Assembly (NCBI RefSeq): GCF_009857505.1
Contig: NZ_WWCP01000033.1
Coordinates: 1 to 64,000 of the forward strand
Length of the DNA: 64,000 nucleotides
Direction of reading: 5' to 3'
Origin: Duganella lactea
Lineage (GTDB): Bacteria > Pseudomonadota > Gammaproteobacteria > Burkholderiales > Burkholderiaceae_D
Shown here: one piece after another, positions 1-7,127 of the stretch
How positions within the stretch are numbered: the stretch's first letter is position 1
Layout: each line of letters opens with the position of its first letter
The notes under the pieces: generated by a model
Database searches by the model: none
The model's input: the letters and a program-made list of their open reading frames with translations, nothing else
What the model was told of the DNA's origin: nothing
Translations under genes and position numbers: made by a program

Positions 1-75
1 GTGTCAGGTCTGACATTCGCACACGGGCTCAACTGCTCCGCAGTTGAGCCCGTGTGCGAATGTCAGACCTGACAC
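1..75. repeat. Perfect 75-base inverted repeat (36-bp stem)
   Basis: Bases 1-36 are the exact reverse complement of 40-75, leaving a 3-base loop (37-39). It may continue left of the window. It lies 7 bases beyond the egtB stop codon and is followed on the + strand by seven T residues (78-84), so it could terminate a + strand transcript entering from the left. Its outer 19 bases (GTGTCAGGTCTGACATTCG) recur exactly at 27526-27544, which marks it as a dispersed repeat rather than a one-off hairpin. Confidence 0.9.
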
Positions 76-82
76 CGTTTTT

Positions 83-1291
83 TTACTTGGCGAGGCGGAT
101 GCCGGTGAATTGCCAGCGGGCGCCGGCGGGGAAGAAATTGCGGTAGCTGGCCCGCGCGTGGCCTTCGGGCGTGGCGCACGAGGCGCCGCGCAGCACGTAT
201 TGGTTCAGCATGAACTTGCCGTTGTATTCGCCCAGCGCGCCTTCCGCGGCGGCGAAGCCCGGATAGGGGGCGTAGCTGCTGCTGGTCCACTGCCAGCAGT
301 GGCCGTACATCTGCTGCAAGCCGCCCTTGCTTGCGCCGGCAGGGTGCAGCGCGCCGGTTTCGAGCGGCGCTTGCGCGGCGGCGTGTTCCCATTCGAATTC
401 GGTCGGCAGGCGCGCGCCGGCCCAGTGGGCGTAGGCGTCCGCTTCAAATAGCGAGATGTGCGTGGCGGGACGGTTCAGGTCCAGCGGCTGCGGGCCGTGC
501 AGCGTGAATTCCTGCCATGCGCCCTTCTCGTCCTGGAACCAGTAGATCGGCGCTCGCAGATTTTGCGTGCGCACCCAGTCCCAGCCTTCGGCCAGCCACA
601 GTGCGGCGTTGGCGTAGCCGCCGGCGTTGATGAAGTTCAGGTACTCACCATTCGTAACCAGACGTGATGCCAGGGCGAAGGGCGCGATGTATTGCTTGTG
701 GCGCGGCACTTCGTTGTCGAAGCTGAAGCCTTGGCCGTCGTGGCCGACCTCGGTCAGGCCGCCGTCGAATACGAGCCATTCCAATGGCGGCGCAGCACCG
801 GCCACCAGCAGCGGCAGCTCCATGAAGGCGGGACGCAGCAGGCTTTGCGCCAGTAGGTGCTTGACGTCGGTGAGCATCAGTTCCTGATGCTGTTGTTCGT
901 GCTGCAGGCCGAGCGTCAGCAGCATTTCCAGTTCGGCGCTCGGCGCGACCTCCAGCAGGCGCGCGATGCGGGTGTCGACGTTGGCCCGGTAGGCGCGCAC
1001 CTGCGCCATCGCGGGACGCGTCAGCAAGCCGCGCTGCGGACGCGGGTGCTTTTCGCCGATGCCGTTGTAGTAGGAGTTGAACAGGATGCGGAACGCAGGA
1101 TGAAACGGCGCGAAGCCGCGCTCCATGCGTTCGAGAATAAACGTTTCGAAGAACCAGGTGGTGTGCGCCAAGTGCCATTTGATCGGGCTGGCGTCCGGCA
1201 TCGATTGCGCGCCGCAGTCTTCGTCGGAGAGCGGTTCGGCCAGCGCCAGCGAGTGCCGGCGAACGGCCTGGTAGCGATGCGCGAGCGTCAT
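83..1291 (-). CDS. egtB: Ergothioneine sulfoxide synthase EgtB
   Basis: A 402-residue non-heme iron enzyme of the EgtB/SUMF type, which couples trimethylhistidine to a thiol donor with O2 to form the C-S bond of ergothioneine. The N-terminal DinB-like half carries the iron histidines: WHLAHTTWFFETF near residue 40 and the HxxxHxE motif in QHEQQHQE near residue 130. The C-terminal formylglycine-generating-enzyme-like half includes LPTEFEWEHAA and ends with the YRNFFPAGARWQFTGIRLA type signature. The start ATG is one base after the egtD stop, so the two are translated as a coupled pair. SenA selenoneine synthases are homologues and cannot be told apart by eye, but pairing with egtD favours EgtB. 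Confidence 0.93.
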   Translation of the reverse strand: MTLAHRYQAVRRHSLALAEPLSDEDCGAQSMPDASPIKWHLAHTTWFFETFILERMERGFAPFHPAFRILFNSYYNGIGEKHPRPQRGLLTRPAMAQVRAYRANVDTRIARLLEVAPSAELEMLLTLGLQHEQQHQELMLTDVKHLLAQSLLRPAFMELPLLVAGAAPPLEWLVFDGGLTEVGHDGQGFSFDNEVPRHKQYIAPFALASRLVTNGEYLNFINAGGYANAALWLAEGWDWVRTQNLRAPIYWFQDEKGAWQEFTLHGPQPLDLNRPATHISLFEADAYAHWAGARLPTEFEWEHAAAQAPLETGALHPAGASKGGLQQMYGHCWQWTSSSYAPYPGFAAAEGALGEYNGKFMLNQYVLRGASCATPEGHARASYRNFFPAGARWQFTGIRLAK

Positions 1292-1292
1292 C

Positions 1293-2291
1293 TTAACAAG
1301 CCCGCGCGTGAATCACGGCGAACCAGTGATCCGGGTCGGTCCACATGCGCGTGATGGCGAAACCGGCCTTCTCCAGCAGCGTGACGAAGGACTGGCGCGT
1401 GTATTTGTAGCTGTCTTCGGTGTGGATCCGTTCTCCGCGCGCGAAATCGCGCTCGCCGCCGCGCCACGTCACCGTCAGCGGGCAGCGCGCTTCGAGATGC
1501 ATTTCGATGCGGCTTTTCTCGGCGTTGAAGAAGGCGACGTGCCGCCATTGCCCGACGTCGAAATCGGCGCCGATCAGGTGATTCAAGTGGCGCAGCATGT
1601 TCAAGTTGAAGGCGCCGGTGACGCCCAGCGCGTCGTCGTAGGCGGCATTCAGCACCGCGTGGTCCTTGATCAGGTCCACGCCGATCAGCAGACCGCCGTC
1701 CTCGCCGGCGTTGGCGCGCAGCCCGCGCAGGAAGCTCACCGCCTGCTCCGGCGAGAAGTTGCCGATCGACGAGCCGGGATAGAAGAAAACGCGGCGCTCC
1801 GCGCGCACGCTGTCCGGCAGCGCAAAGCCGCTGGAGAAGTCCAGTCCCAGCGCGGTCATCTCGATGTGCGGGAAGCGCTGGCGCAGTTGCGCCACGGCGC
1901 CCAGCAAAAAGTCGCGCGAGATATCGACCGGCACGTACTGCGCGGGCTTGAGCAACGGGAACAGCGCGGCGGCCTTGGCGCAGTTGCCCGCGCCCAGATC
2001 GATCAGCGATGCGCCCTCGCCGATCGCATGCGCCATGTCGGCGCCATAGGCGGCGAAGATCGCCGCCTCGGTACGGGTTGGGTAGTATTCGGGCAGCTCG
2101 CAGATCGCCTCGAACAATTTGGAGCCCAGGCTATCGTACAGGAATTTGGGCGAGGTGTGGGCGGCGTCCGCCAGCAAGCCTTCGCTGATTTCCGCGATGA
2201 CCGCCGCGCTGCCATGCGCAGGCCGCCGCGACACCGTGTTGCTCGGGAGGGGCGACGCAACACGAATCGCCGGGGCATGGGTCACTTGCAT
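1293..2291 (-). CDS. egtD: L-histidine N(alpha)-methyltransferase EgtD
   Basis: A 332-residue SAM-dependent methyltransferase that trimethylates histidine to hercynine, the first step of ergothioneine synthesis. Family marks are SPKFLYDSLGSKLFEAI near residue 45, LPEYYPTRTEAAI, the SAM-binding DLGAGNCAKAAAL near residue 100 and FFYPGSSIGNF. Length and domain content are normal for the family. It is first in a two-gene operon with egtB, and transcription starts in the 133-base gap shared with the divergent ABC importer. The first ~20 residues are poorly conserved, so an internal start is possible. Confidence 0.93.
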   Translation of the reverse strand: MQVTHAPAIRVASPLPSNTVSRRPAHGSAAVIAEISEGLLADAAHTSPKFLYDSLGSKLFEAICELPEYYPTRTEAAIFAAYGADMAHAIGEGASLIDLGAGNCAKAAALFPLLKPAQYVPVDISRDFLLGAVAQLRQRFPHIEMTALGLDFSSGFALPDSVRAERRVFFYPGSSIGNFSPEQAVSFLRGLRANAGEDGGLLIGVDLIKDHAVLNAAYDDALGVTGAFNLNMLRHLNHLIGADFDVGQWRHVAFFNAEKSRIEMHLEARCPLTVTWRGGERDFARGERIHTEDSYKYTRQSFVTLLEKAGFAITRMWTDPDHWFAVIHARAC

Positions 2292-2318
2292 GAATGCGTT
2301 GCCTTTACTTTTGGGTGG

Positions 2319-2340
2319 TCATCTGCTGAGATGATTTTTG
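2319..2340. promoter_or_regulatory. Stem-loop TCATCT-N4-AGATGATTTTTG, copy 1
   Basis: A 6-bp perfect stem (TCATCT / AGATGA, loop GCTG) followed on the + strand by TTTTTG. It lies 28-49 bases upstream of the egtD start, within the divergent egtD/ABC-importer control region. The same 18 bases outside the loop recur at 38993-39014. It may be an operator or a weak terminator; neither is proven. Confidence 0.4.
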
Positions 2341-2424
2341 TTATGATAGCCGAATATCCATGACATTCTGTAGCGCTGTACCAAAAGTTCCGTGCGACTT
2401 CTCACATAAAAAGGGCAATCAACA

Positions 2425-3285
2425 ATGAAACTCTCCTTTAAATCGCTGCTGACCGCTGGCATGTTGCTGGCCGCTTCGTGGTCCCACGCCCAATCGGCCG
2501 ATCACGTGTTCCGCGTGTCCGCCATTCCGGACGAGGCGCCGACCGAGCTGCAACGCAAGTTCAAGCCGCTGGGCGAGTATCTGGAGAAGAAGATCGGCAT
2601 GAAGGTCGAGTTCACGCCGGTGACCGACTACGCCGCGTCGGTGGAAGCGCTGATTAACAAGAAGGTGGACATGGTCTGGTTCGGCGGTTTCACCTTCGTG
2701 CAGGCCAATGACCGCAGCAAGGGCGCCATCACGCCGCTGGTGCAGCGCGCGGAAGACGAGAAGTTCCGCTCGGTGTTCGTCACCACTAACAAAAGCATCA
2801 ACAGCCTGAATGACCTGAAGGGCAAGACCCTGAGCTTCGGTTCCGAGTCCTCGACCTCGGGCCACCTGATGCCGCGCTACTACCTGCTGGCGGCGAAGAT
2901 CAATCCGGACACCGATCTGAAACGCATCGCCTTCTCCGGCGCGCATGACGCCACCGTGGCCGCCGTTGCTGGCGGCAAGGTCGATGCCGGCGCGCTGAAT
3001 ATCTCGGTCTGGGAAAAGCTGGTCGAGTCGAAGAAGGTCGATCCCAACGTGGTGCGCGTGTTCTACACCACGCCGGGCTACTACGATTACAACTGGTCGG
3101 TGCGCACCGACATGAACGCGGACCTGAAGAAAAAGCTGACCGACGCCTTCCTGTCGCTGGACGCCAGCAAGCCTGAAGACAAGGTGATCATGGACCTGCA
3201 ACGCACCACCAAATTCATCCCGACCAGGGCGGACAATTACAAGAATATCGAAGCGGCGGCCAAGAACGCCGGCCTGCTGAAGTAA
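2425..3285 (+). CDS. PhnD-like ABC substrate-binding protein, putative selenate-type importer
   Basis: A 286-residue periplasmic binding protein with a signal peptide (MKLSFKSLLTAGMLLAASWSHA, cleaved near residue 22). The PhnD/PtxB family pattern is clear: RVSAIPDEAPTELQRKF, FTPVTDYAASVEALINKKVD and MVWFGGFTFVQAND. From memory, this TELQRKFKPL / ISVWEKLVESKKVDP subtype is usually annotated as a putative selenate-binding protein rather than phosphonate-binding; no C-P lyase genes are nearby to argue for phosphonate. It is first in an operon with the ATPase and two permeases. The ligand assignment is inference; membership of the fold is secure. Confidence 0.82.
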   Translation: MKLSFKSLLTAGMLLAASWSHAQSADHVFRVSAIPDEAPTELQRKFKPLGEYLEKKIGMKVEFTPVTDYAASVEALINKKVDMVWFGGFTFVQANDRSKGAITPLVQRAEDEKFRSVFVTTNKSINSLNDLKGKTLSFGSESSTSGHLMPRYYLLAAKINPDTDLKRIAFSGAHDATVAAVAGGKVDAGALNISVWEKLVESKKVDPNVVRVFYTTPGYYDYNWSVRTDMNADLKKKLTDAFLSLDASKPEDKVIMDLQRTTKFIPTRADNYKNIEAAAKNAGLLK

Positions 3286-3289
3286 TTCA

Positions 3290-4111
3290 ATGCCGACGTA
3301 TCAACTGCAAGACCTGACCGTCCGCCATCTCGGCGGACAGTCAAGTCCCGCGCTGCAAGGCATTCATCTGACCATCGAACAGGGCGAACAACTGGCCCTG
3401 ATCGGCCCTTCCGGCGCCGGCAAAACCACGTTGCTGGCAACGCTGTCCCTGTCCCACAAGCCGTCCAACGGCAGCTTTAACGCTTTCGGCGTCGCCCCGT
3501 GGTCATTGAGCGAAGCGGTGCGGCACCGCCTGCGCGCGCAGCTGTTCCTGGCGCCGCAAACGCCACCGCTGCCGCCGCGCCAGCGCGTGGTGACGGCGGT
3601 GCTGGCGGCACGCCTGCCACAATGGAGCGTGTGGCGCGCGCTCGCCTCGCTGTTCAAGCCGGAAGATCCTGAAGCGGCTTGGCAAGCTTTGTCGCGCTTC
3701 AATCTGGGTGACAAGCTGTATTCGCGCGTCGACCGCCTGTCCGGCGGCGAGCGTCAGCGCTGCGGCCTGGCGCGCCTGCTGCTGTCGCCGGCCAAGGCGC
3801 TACTGGTGGACGAGCCCTTGTCGGCGCTCGATCCGGCACTGTCCGAACTCACACTGAACACGCTGCGCGAGGAAGCCAGGGCGCGCAACGCCACGCTGAT
3901 CTGCAGCCTGCATCAGGTGGAACTGGCGCTGAACCACTTCCCGCGCATCGTCGCGCTGCGCGACGGCCGCGTGGCCTTCGACCTGCCGCGCGCGCAGGTC
4001 ACGCCGCAGATGATCGCCACGCTGTATCAGGGCGAGCAGCCCGCCGACAGCGCAGCGCCGCCCGGCGACGATCCGATGGCGGTTAAACTCGGCGTGGGCG
4101 CCTGTCTGTGA
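3290..4111 (+). CDS. PhnC-like ABC transporter ATPase
   Basis: A 273-residue cytoplasmic ATP-binding subunit. The Walker A motif is GPSGAGKTT near residue 40, the signature LSGGERQRC near 150 and Walker B ALLVDEPLSALD near 170, with an H-loop in CSLHQVELAL. The gene starts 4 bases after the binding-protein stop and overlaps the next permease by ATGA, so it belongs to one transporter operon. The residues after ~245 are a poorly conserved tail. Confidence 0.88.
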   Translation: MPTYQLQDLTVRHLGGQSSPALQGIHLTIEQGEQLALIGPSGAGKTTLLATLSLSHKPSNGSFNAFGVAPWSLSEAVRHRLRAQLFLAPQTPPLPPRQRVVTAVLAARLPQWSVWRALASLFKPEDPEAAWQALSRFNLGDKLYSRVDRLSGGERQRCGLARLLLSPAKALLVDEPLSALDPALSELTLNTLREEARARNATLICSLHQVELALNHFPRIVALRDGRVAFDLPRAQVTPQMIATLYQGEQPADSAAPPGDDPMAVKLGVGACL

Positions 4112-4938
4112 TGAGCGCCACGCCGCACCATCGCGACCCCGCGCTGCGCGGGCGCATCATCGCCGTCGTACTCGCGCTGGTGGTGCTGTGGCCGACGCTG
4201 GTGGTCACCGAATTCAAACCGTGGATACTGTTCGACGCGCAAAGCCTGAGCGCCACCGGTCGCTTCCTGGCCGATTTCCTGGTACCCGCGCACAGCGCCG
4301 AATTCCTGGACATGCTGCTGCGCGAAACCTGGAACACCATCGCCATCGCCACCGCCGGCCTGGCGCTCGCGCTGCTGGGCGCCATTCCCGCCACGCTGAT
4401 CATCAACGAGCGCTTGTCGATCTCCGCGCTGGGCACCGGCCGCATGCGCCCGGTCGCCATCATCGTTCGGCAGACCGTGCGCTGGCTGCTGGTGATTTTG
4501 CGTTCGGTGCCGGAGCTGGTCTGGGCGCTGCTGTTCGTGCGCATCATCGGCCTCGGGCCGACCGCCGGCGTGCTGGCCATCGCCCTTACCTACAGCGGCA
4601 TGCTGGGCAAGGTCTACGCCGAAATCCTCGAATCGTCCGACGCCCACGCCAGCGACACGCTGCTGGCCAACGGCGCTGGACGCCTCAACGCGCTGCTATA
4701 CGGCGCGCTGCCGGAAGCGGCGTCGGAACTGATGTCCTACACCGTCTACCGTTGGGAATGCGCGATCCGCGGCTCGGTGGTGATGGGCTTTGTCGGCGCC
4801 GGCGGCCTCGGTCAGCGCATGGACGAATCGATGAAGATGCTGGCCGGCGCCGAGGTCTCCTCGATGCTGCTGGTGTTCGTGCTGCTGGTGGCGCTGGCCG
4901 ACCAGTTCTCCAAAGTGCTGCGCCGGAGGCTGGGATGA
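4108..4938 (+). CDS. PhnE-like ABC transporter permease 1
   Basis: A 276-residue inner-membrane permease of the phosphonate-importer type. Hydrophobic segments are visible near residues 13-35, 75-105 and 135-165 and at the C-terminus. The coupling (EAA) loop is DTLLANGAGRLNALLYGALP followed by an AGGLGQRMDESM segment, as in PhnE. Start and stop overlap the neighbouring genes (ATGA at both ends), which indicates translational coupling. It probably pairs with the second permease as a heterodimer. Confidence 0.87.
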   Translation: MMSATPHHRDPALRGRIIAVVLALVVLWPTLVVTEFKPWILFDAQSLSATGRFLADFLVPAHSAEFLDMLLRETWNTIAIATAGLALALLGAIPATLIINERLSISALGTGRMRPVAIIVRQTVRWLLVILRSVPELVWALLFVRIIGLGPTAGVLAIALTYSGMLGKVYAEILESSDAHASDTLLANGAGRLNALLYGALPEAASELMSYTVYRWECAIRGSVVMGFVGAGGLGQRMDESMKMLAGAEVSSMLLVFVLLVALADQFSKVLRRRLG

Positions 4939-5726
4939 ATCCGAACCTGCCCAAACCGCCGCCAAGCGATTGGACCGTGCGCATCCTGATGCTGCTGGTG
5001 CTGTTGCTGATCATCGCCAGTTTCGCCACGCTGCCGCTGAAGTGGCGCGAGTTCTTCACCGTTGAAGCCATCAACAGCACGATGGAACTGCTGGCCGGCT
5101 TCACGCCGCCGGAGACCGGCCTGCCCTTCCTCACCAAAACCTTCTGGGCGGCGATTGAAACGCTGGCCATGTCCGGCCTGGGCACGCTGCTGGCGGTGCT
5201 CTTCGGCCTCGCCTTCTCGCTGCCGGCGTCGGGCCGCTTCGGCGCCGCGCCGCGCGCCGCCATGCGCGGCGTGCTCAATGTGCTGCGTTCGATTCCGGAA
5301 CTGGTATGGGCCTCGATCATGCTGATCGCCGCCGGCCTGGGTCCGCTGGGCGGCACGCTGGCGCTGGCGGCGCACACCGCCGGCGTGCTGGGACGCCTGT
5401 TCGCCGACTCGCTGGAAAACGCCGCGGCGCTGCCGGAGCAAAGCCTGCGCACCAACGGCGCCAGCGCCACGGCGGCCTTCTTCTACGCCACGCTGCCGCA
5501 AACGCTGCCGCAGATGATGTCGTACACGCTGTATCGCTGGGAGAACAACATCCGCGCCGCCGCGATTCTGGGCGTAGTGGGCGCCGGCGGTTTGGGCCAG
5601 ATGCTTAAATACCACCTGTCGCTGTTCCAGATGCCGCTGGCCGCCACCGTCATCATCGCCATGCTGCTACTGGTGGCGCTGGTCGATGGCGTCAGCTTCG
5701 CCATGCGCCGCGCGCTCACGAAATAA
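4935..5726 (+). CDS. PhnE-like ABC transporter permease 2
   Basis: A 263-residue inner-membrane permease homologous to permease 1. It shares LRSIPELVWA, an EAA-type loop (QSLRTNGASATAAFFYATLP) and VVGAGGLGQMLKYHL. The start used is the ATG overlapping the previous stop codon (ATGA); an upstream in-frame extension through permease 1 is an artefact of high GC. Two PhnE-type permeases with one binding protein and one ATPase is a common arrangement in these importers. Confidence 0.88.
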   Translation: MNPNLPKPPPSDWTVRILMLLVLLLIIASFATLPLKWREFFTVEAINSTMELLAGFTPPETGLPFLTKTFWAAIETLAMSGLGTLLAVLFGLAFSLPASGRFGAAPRAAMRGVLNVLRSIPELVWASIMLIAAGLGPLGGTLALAAHTAGVLGRLFADSLENAAALPEQSLRTNGASATAAFFYATLPQTLPQMMSYTLYRWENNIRAAAILGVVGAGGLGQMLKYHLSLFQMPLAATVIIAMLLLVALVDGVSFAMRRALTK

Positions 5727-5742
5727 TTCAACTTAACTTCGC

Positions 5743-6429
5743 ATGCTCGAACTTCGCCAGCTCTCCAAATCCTACAACGGCCGTCCGGTGCTGGACCGTC
5801 TTTCATGGACCTTCAAGGCCGGCGAATTCGTCTCCATCATGGGCGATTCCGGCGTCGGCAAGTCGACGCTGCTCAATCTCATCGCCGGCCTCGATACGCC
5901 GGACGCCGGCGACGCCTCGCCGATCATCGTCGACGGCATCGCCATGTCCGGCCTCGATGACGACGCGGCGACCAAGCTGCGCCGCGCGCGCATGGGGTTC
6001 ATCTTTCAAGCCTTCCACGTGCTGCCGCATCTGACCTTGCTGCAGAACGTCGCCCTGCCCTTGCTGTTGAACGGCCTGCCGACGCGGCGCGCCGCCGAAA
6101 TGCTCGAAGCGGTGGGCCTGGGCGGCCGCGAACACGACTTCCCCCATCAAATCTCCGGCGGACAAATGCAGCGCGTGGCGATCGCCCGCGCGCTGGTGCA
6201 CCGCCCGGCCCTGGTACTGGCCGACGAGCCGACCGGCAATCTCGACCCGGACACCGCCGACGCCATCCTCACACTCTTGCAGCATGAAATCAAAGCCACC
6301 GGCGCGTGCGCGATCATGGTCACCCATTCGCAACAGGCTGCCAAAAAGACCGACAAAATCCTGCATTTGTCGCAACAAGGGTTGAAAGAAACAACAATCG
6401 TCAACCCGTTTGAGCAATCACCAACATAA
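5743..6429 (+). CDS. LolD/MacB-type ABC ATPase without partner permease
   Basis: A 228-residue ATPase with Walker A GDSGVGKST, Q-loop FIFQAFHVLPHLT, signature ISGGQMQRV and Walker B LVLADEPTGNLDPDTAD. The spacing and sequence are those of the LolD/MacB/FtsE subfamily, which normally works with an FtsX-like permease. No such permease is encoded on either side. It starts 16 bases after the importer operon and is probably co-transcribed with it. It could serve a permease elsewhere, or act as an alternative energiser for this importer. Confidence 0.85.
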   Translation: MLELRQLSKSYNGRPVLDRLSWTFKAGEFVSIMGDSGVGKSTLLNLIAGLDTPDAGDASPIIVDGIAMSGLDDDAATKLRRARMGFIFQAFHVLPHLTLLQNVALPLLLNGLPTRRAAEMLEAVGLGGREHDFPHQISGGQMQRVAIARALVHRPALVLADEPTGNLDPDTADAILTLLQHEIKATGACAIMVTHSQQAAKKTDKILHLSQQGLKETTIVNPFEQSPT

Positions 6430-6472
6430 TTTATTTAGCAAACCCTGCACTTTTTCTTCATCCGTAGTATTA

Positions 6473-6502
6473 TTGACATCAACTTGCATGGTTATCAAGA
6501 AT
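6473..6502 (+). promoter_or_regulatory. Candidate sigma-70 promoter for the small gene at 6600
   Basis: A perfect -35 TTGACA (6473-6478) is followed after 18 bases by AAGAAT (6497-6502, four of six consensus bases). It lies about 100 bases upstream of the 6600 start codon in an otherwise empty, AT-richer gap. The match is by eye. Confidence 0.45.
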
Positions 6503-6599
6503 GTAGTCGCGTACCACATTCGAACCAGAAGAGTGTGGGCGCTAGCCTTGCCAGGAAACGTCGTTCTGTTAAACGTTTAGAGCAAAGGAGGAGCAAACC

Positions 6600-6887
6600 A
6601 TGAACGTCCGTCAAAAGAAGTTGGAGTTGATCGAAGCTATGAATCGTGCTCGGGCACTGGAGCCATCCAGTTTTGTGCCGAACAAGCTGCTTGATACTCT
6701 GATCGAAAAGATGAACTTGAAAAACGATGCAGAGTTGTGCCGGGTGTTGGAAGTTCAGCCCCCGATTATCAGCAAGATCCGACACCGTAAGCTGGCTGTT
6801 GGTGCGACGATCCTGCTGCGTATGCATGAAAAGTCAGATATCAGCATTCGTGAGCTGAAGGATCTGTCCACCGCGTCCATGCATTGA
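6600..6887 (+). CDS. Small putative DNA-binding protein
   Basis: A 95-residue cytoplasmic protein preceded by a strong ribosome binding site (AAAGGAGGAG, 6-7 bases from the ATG). The middle reads like a helix-turn-helix: residues 45-75 (KNDAELCRVLEVQPPIISKI) resemble the Cro/XRE pattern in which a short helix (DAELCRVL) is followed by a recognition helix (PPIISKIR). No specific family or target is recognised. It stands alone between a transporter operon and the DUF1800 gene. Base composition is less GC-biased than its neighbours. Confidence 0.8.
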   Translation: MNVRQKKLELIEAMNRARALEPSSFVPNKLLDTLIEKMNLKNDAELCRVLEVQPPIISKIRHRKLAVGATILLRMHEKSDISIRELKDLSTASMH

Positions 6888-6913
6888 ACGGCGTATGCCT
6901 TCAAGCCATGCCA

Positions 6914-6939
6914 GGCGCCGGCATGCGGTATCCGGCGCC
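6914..6939. repeat. Inverted repeat after the 6600 gene
   Basis: GGCGCCGG (6914-6921) and CCGGCGCC (6932-6939) form a perfect 8-bp stem with a 10-base loop, 27 bases past the stop codon. There is no T-run, so it is at best a weak or Rho-assisted terminator. The remaining bases to 7127 show no other clear signal. Confidence 0.4.
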
Positions 6940-7127
6940 CCTTAAGCGCCATAGCGTTCAGCCCAAACCCCGCTGAAAGCTGCTTTCCCTAGCATTTCTT
7001 CTATTCCCGACTTCTCGTCCGCTCACCGCGTTCCATCCGCTTGCCTGCCGCCTCGGCTGTAACATTTCGTAGCACGTTACACATACGTCATATGGAACCG
7101 CCGAAAAAATCGCCTATGCTTGAGTTC

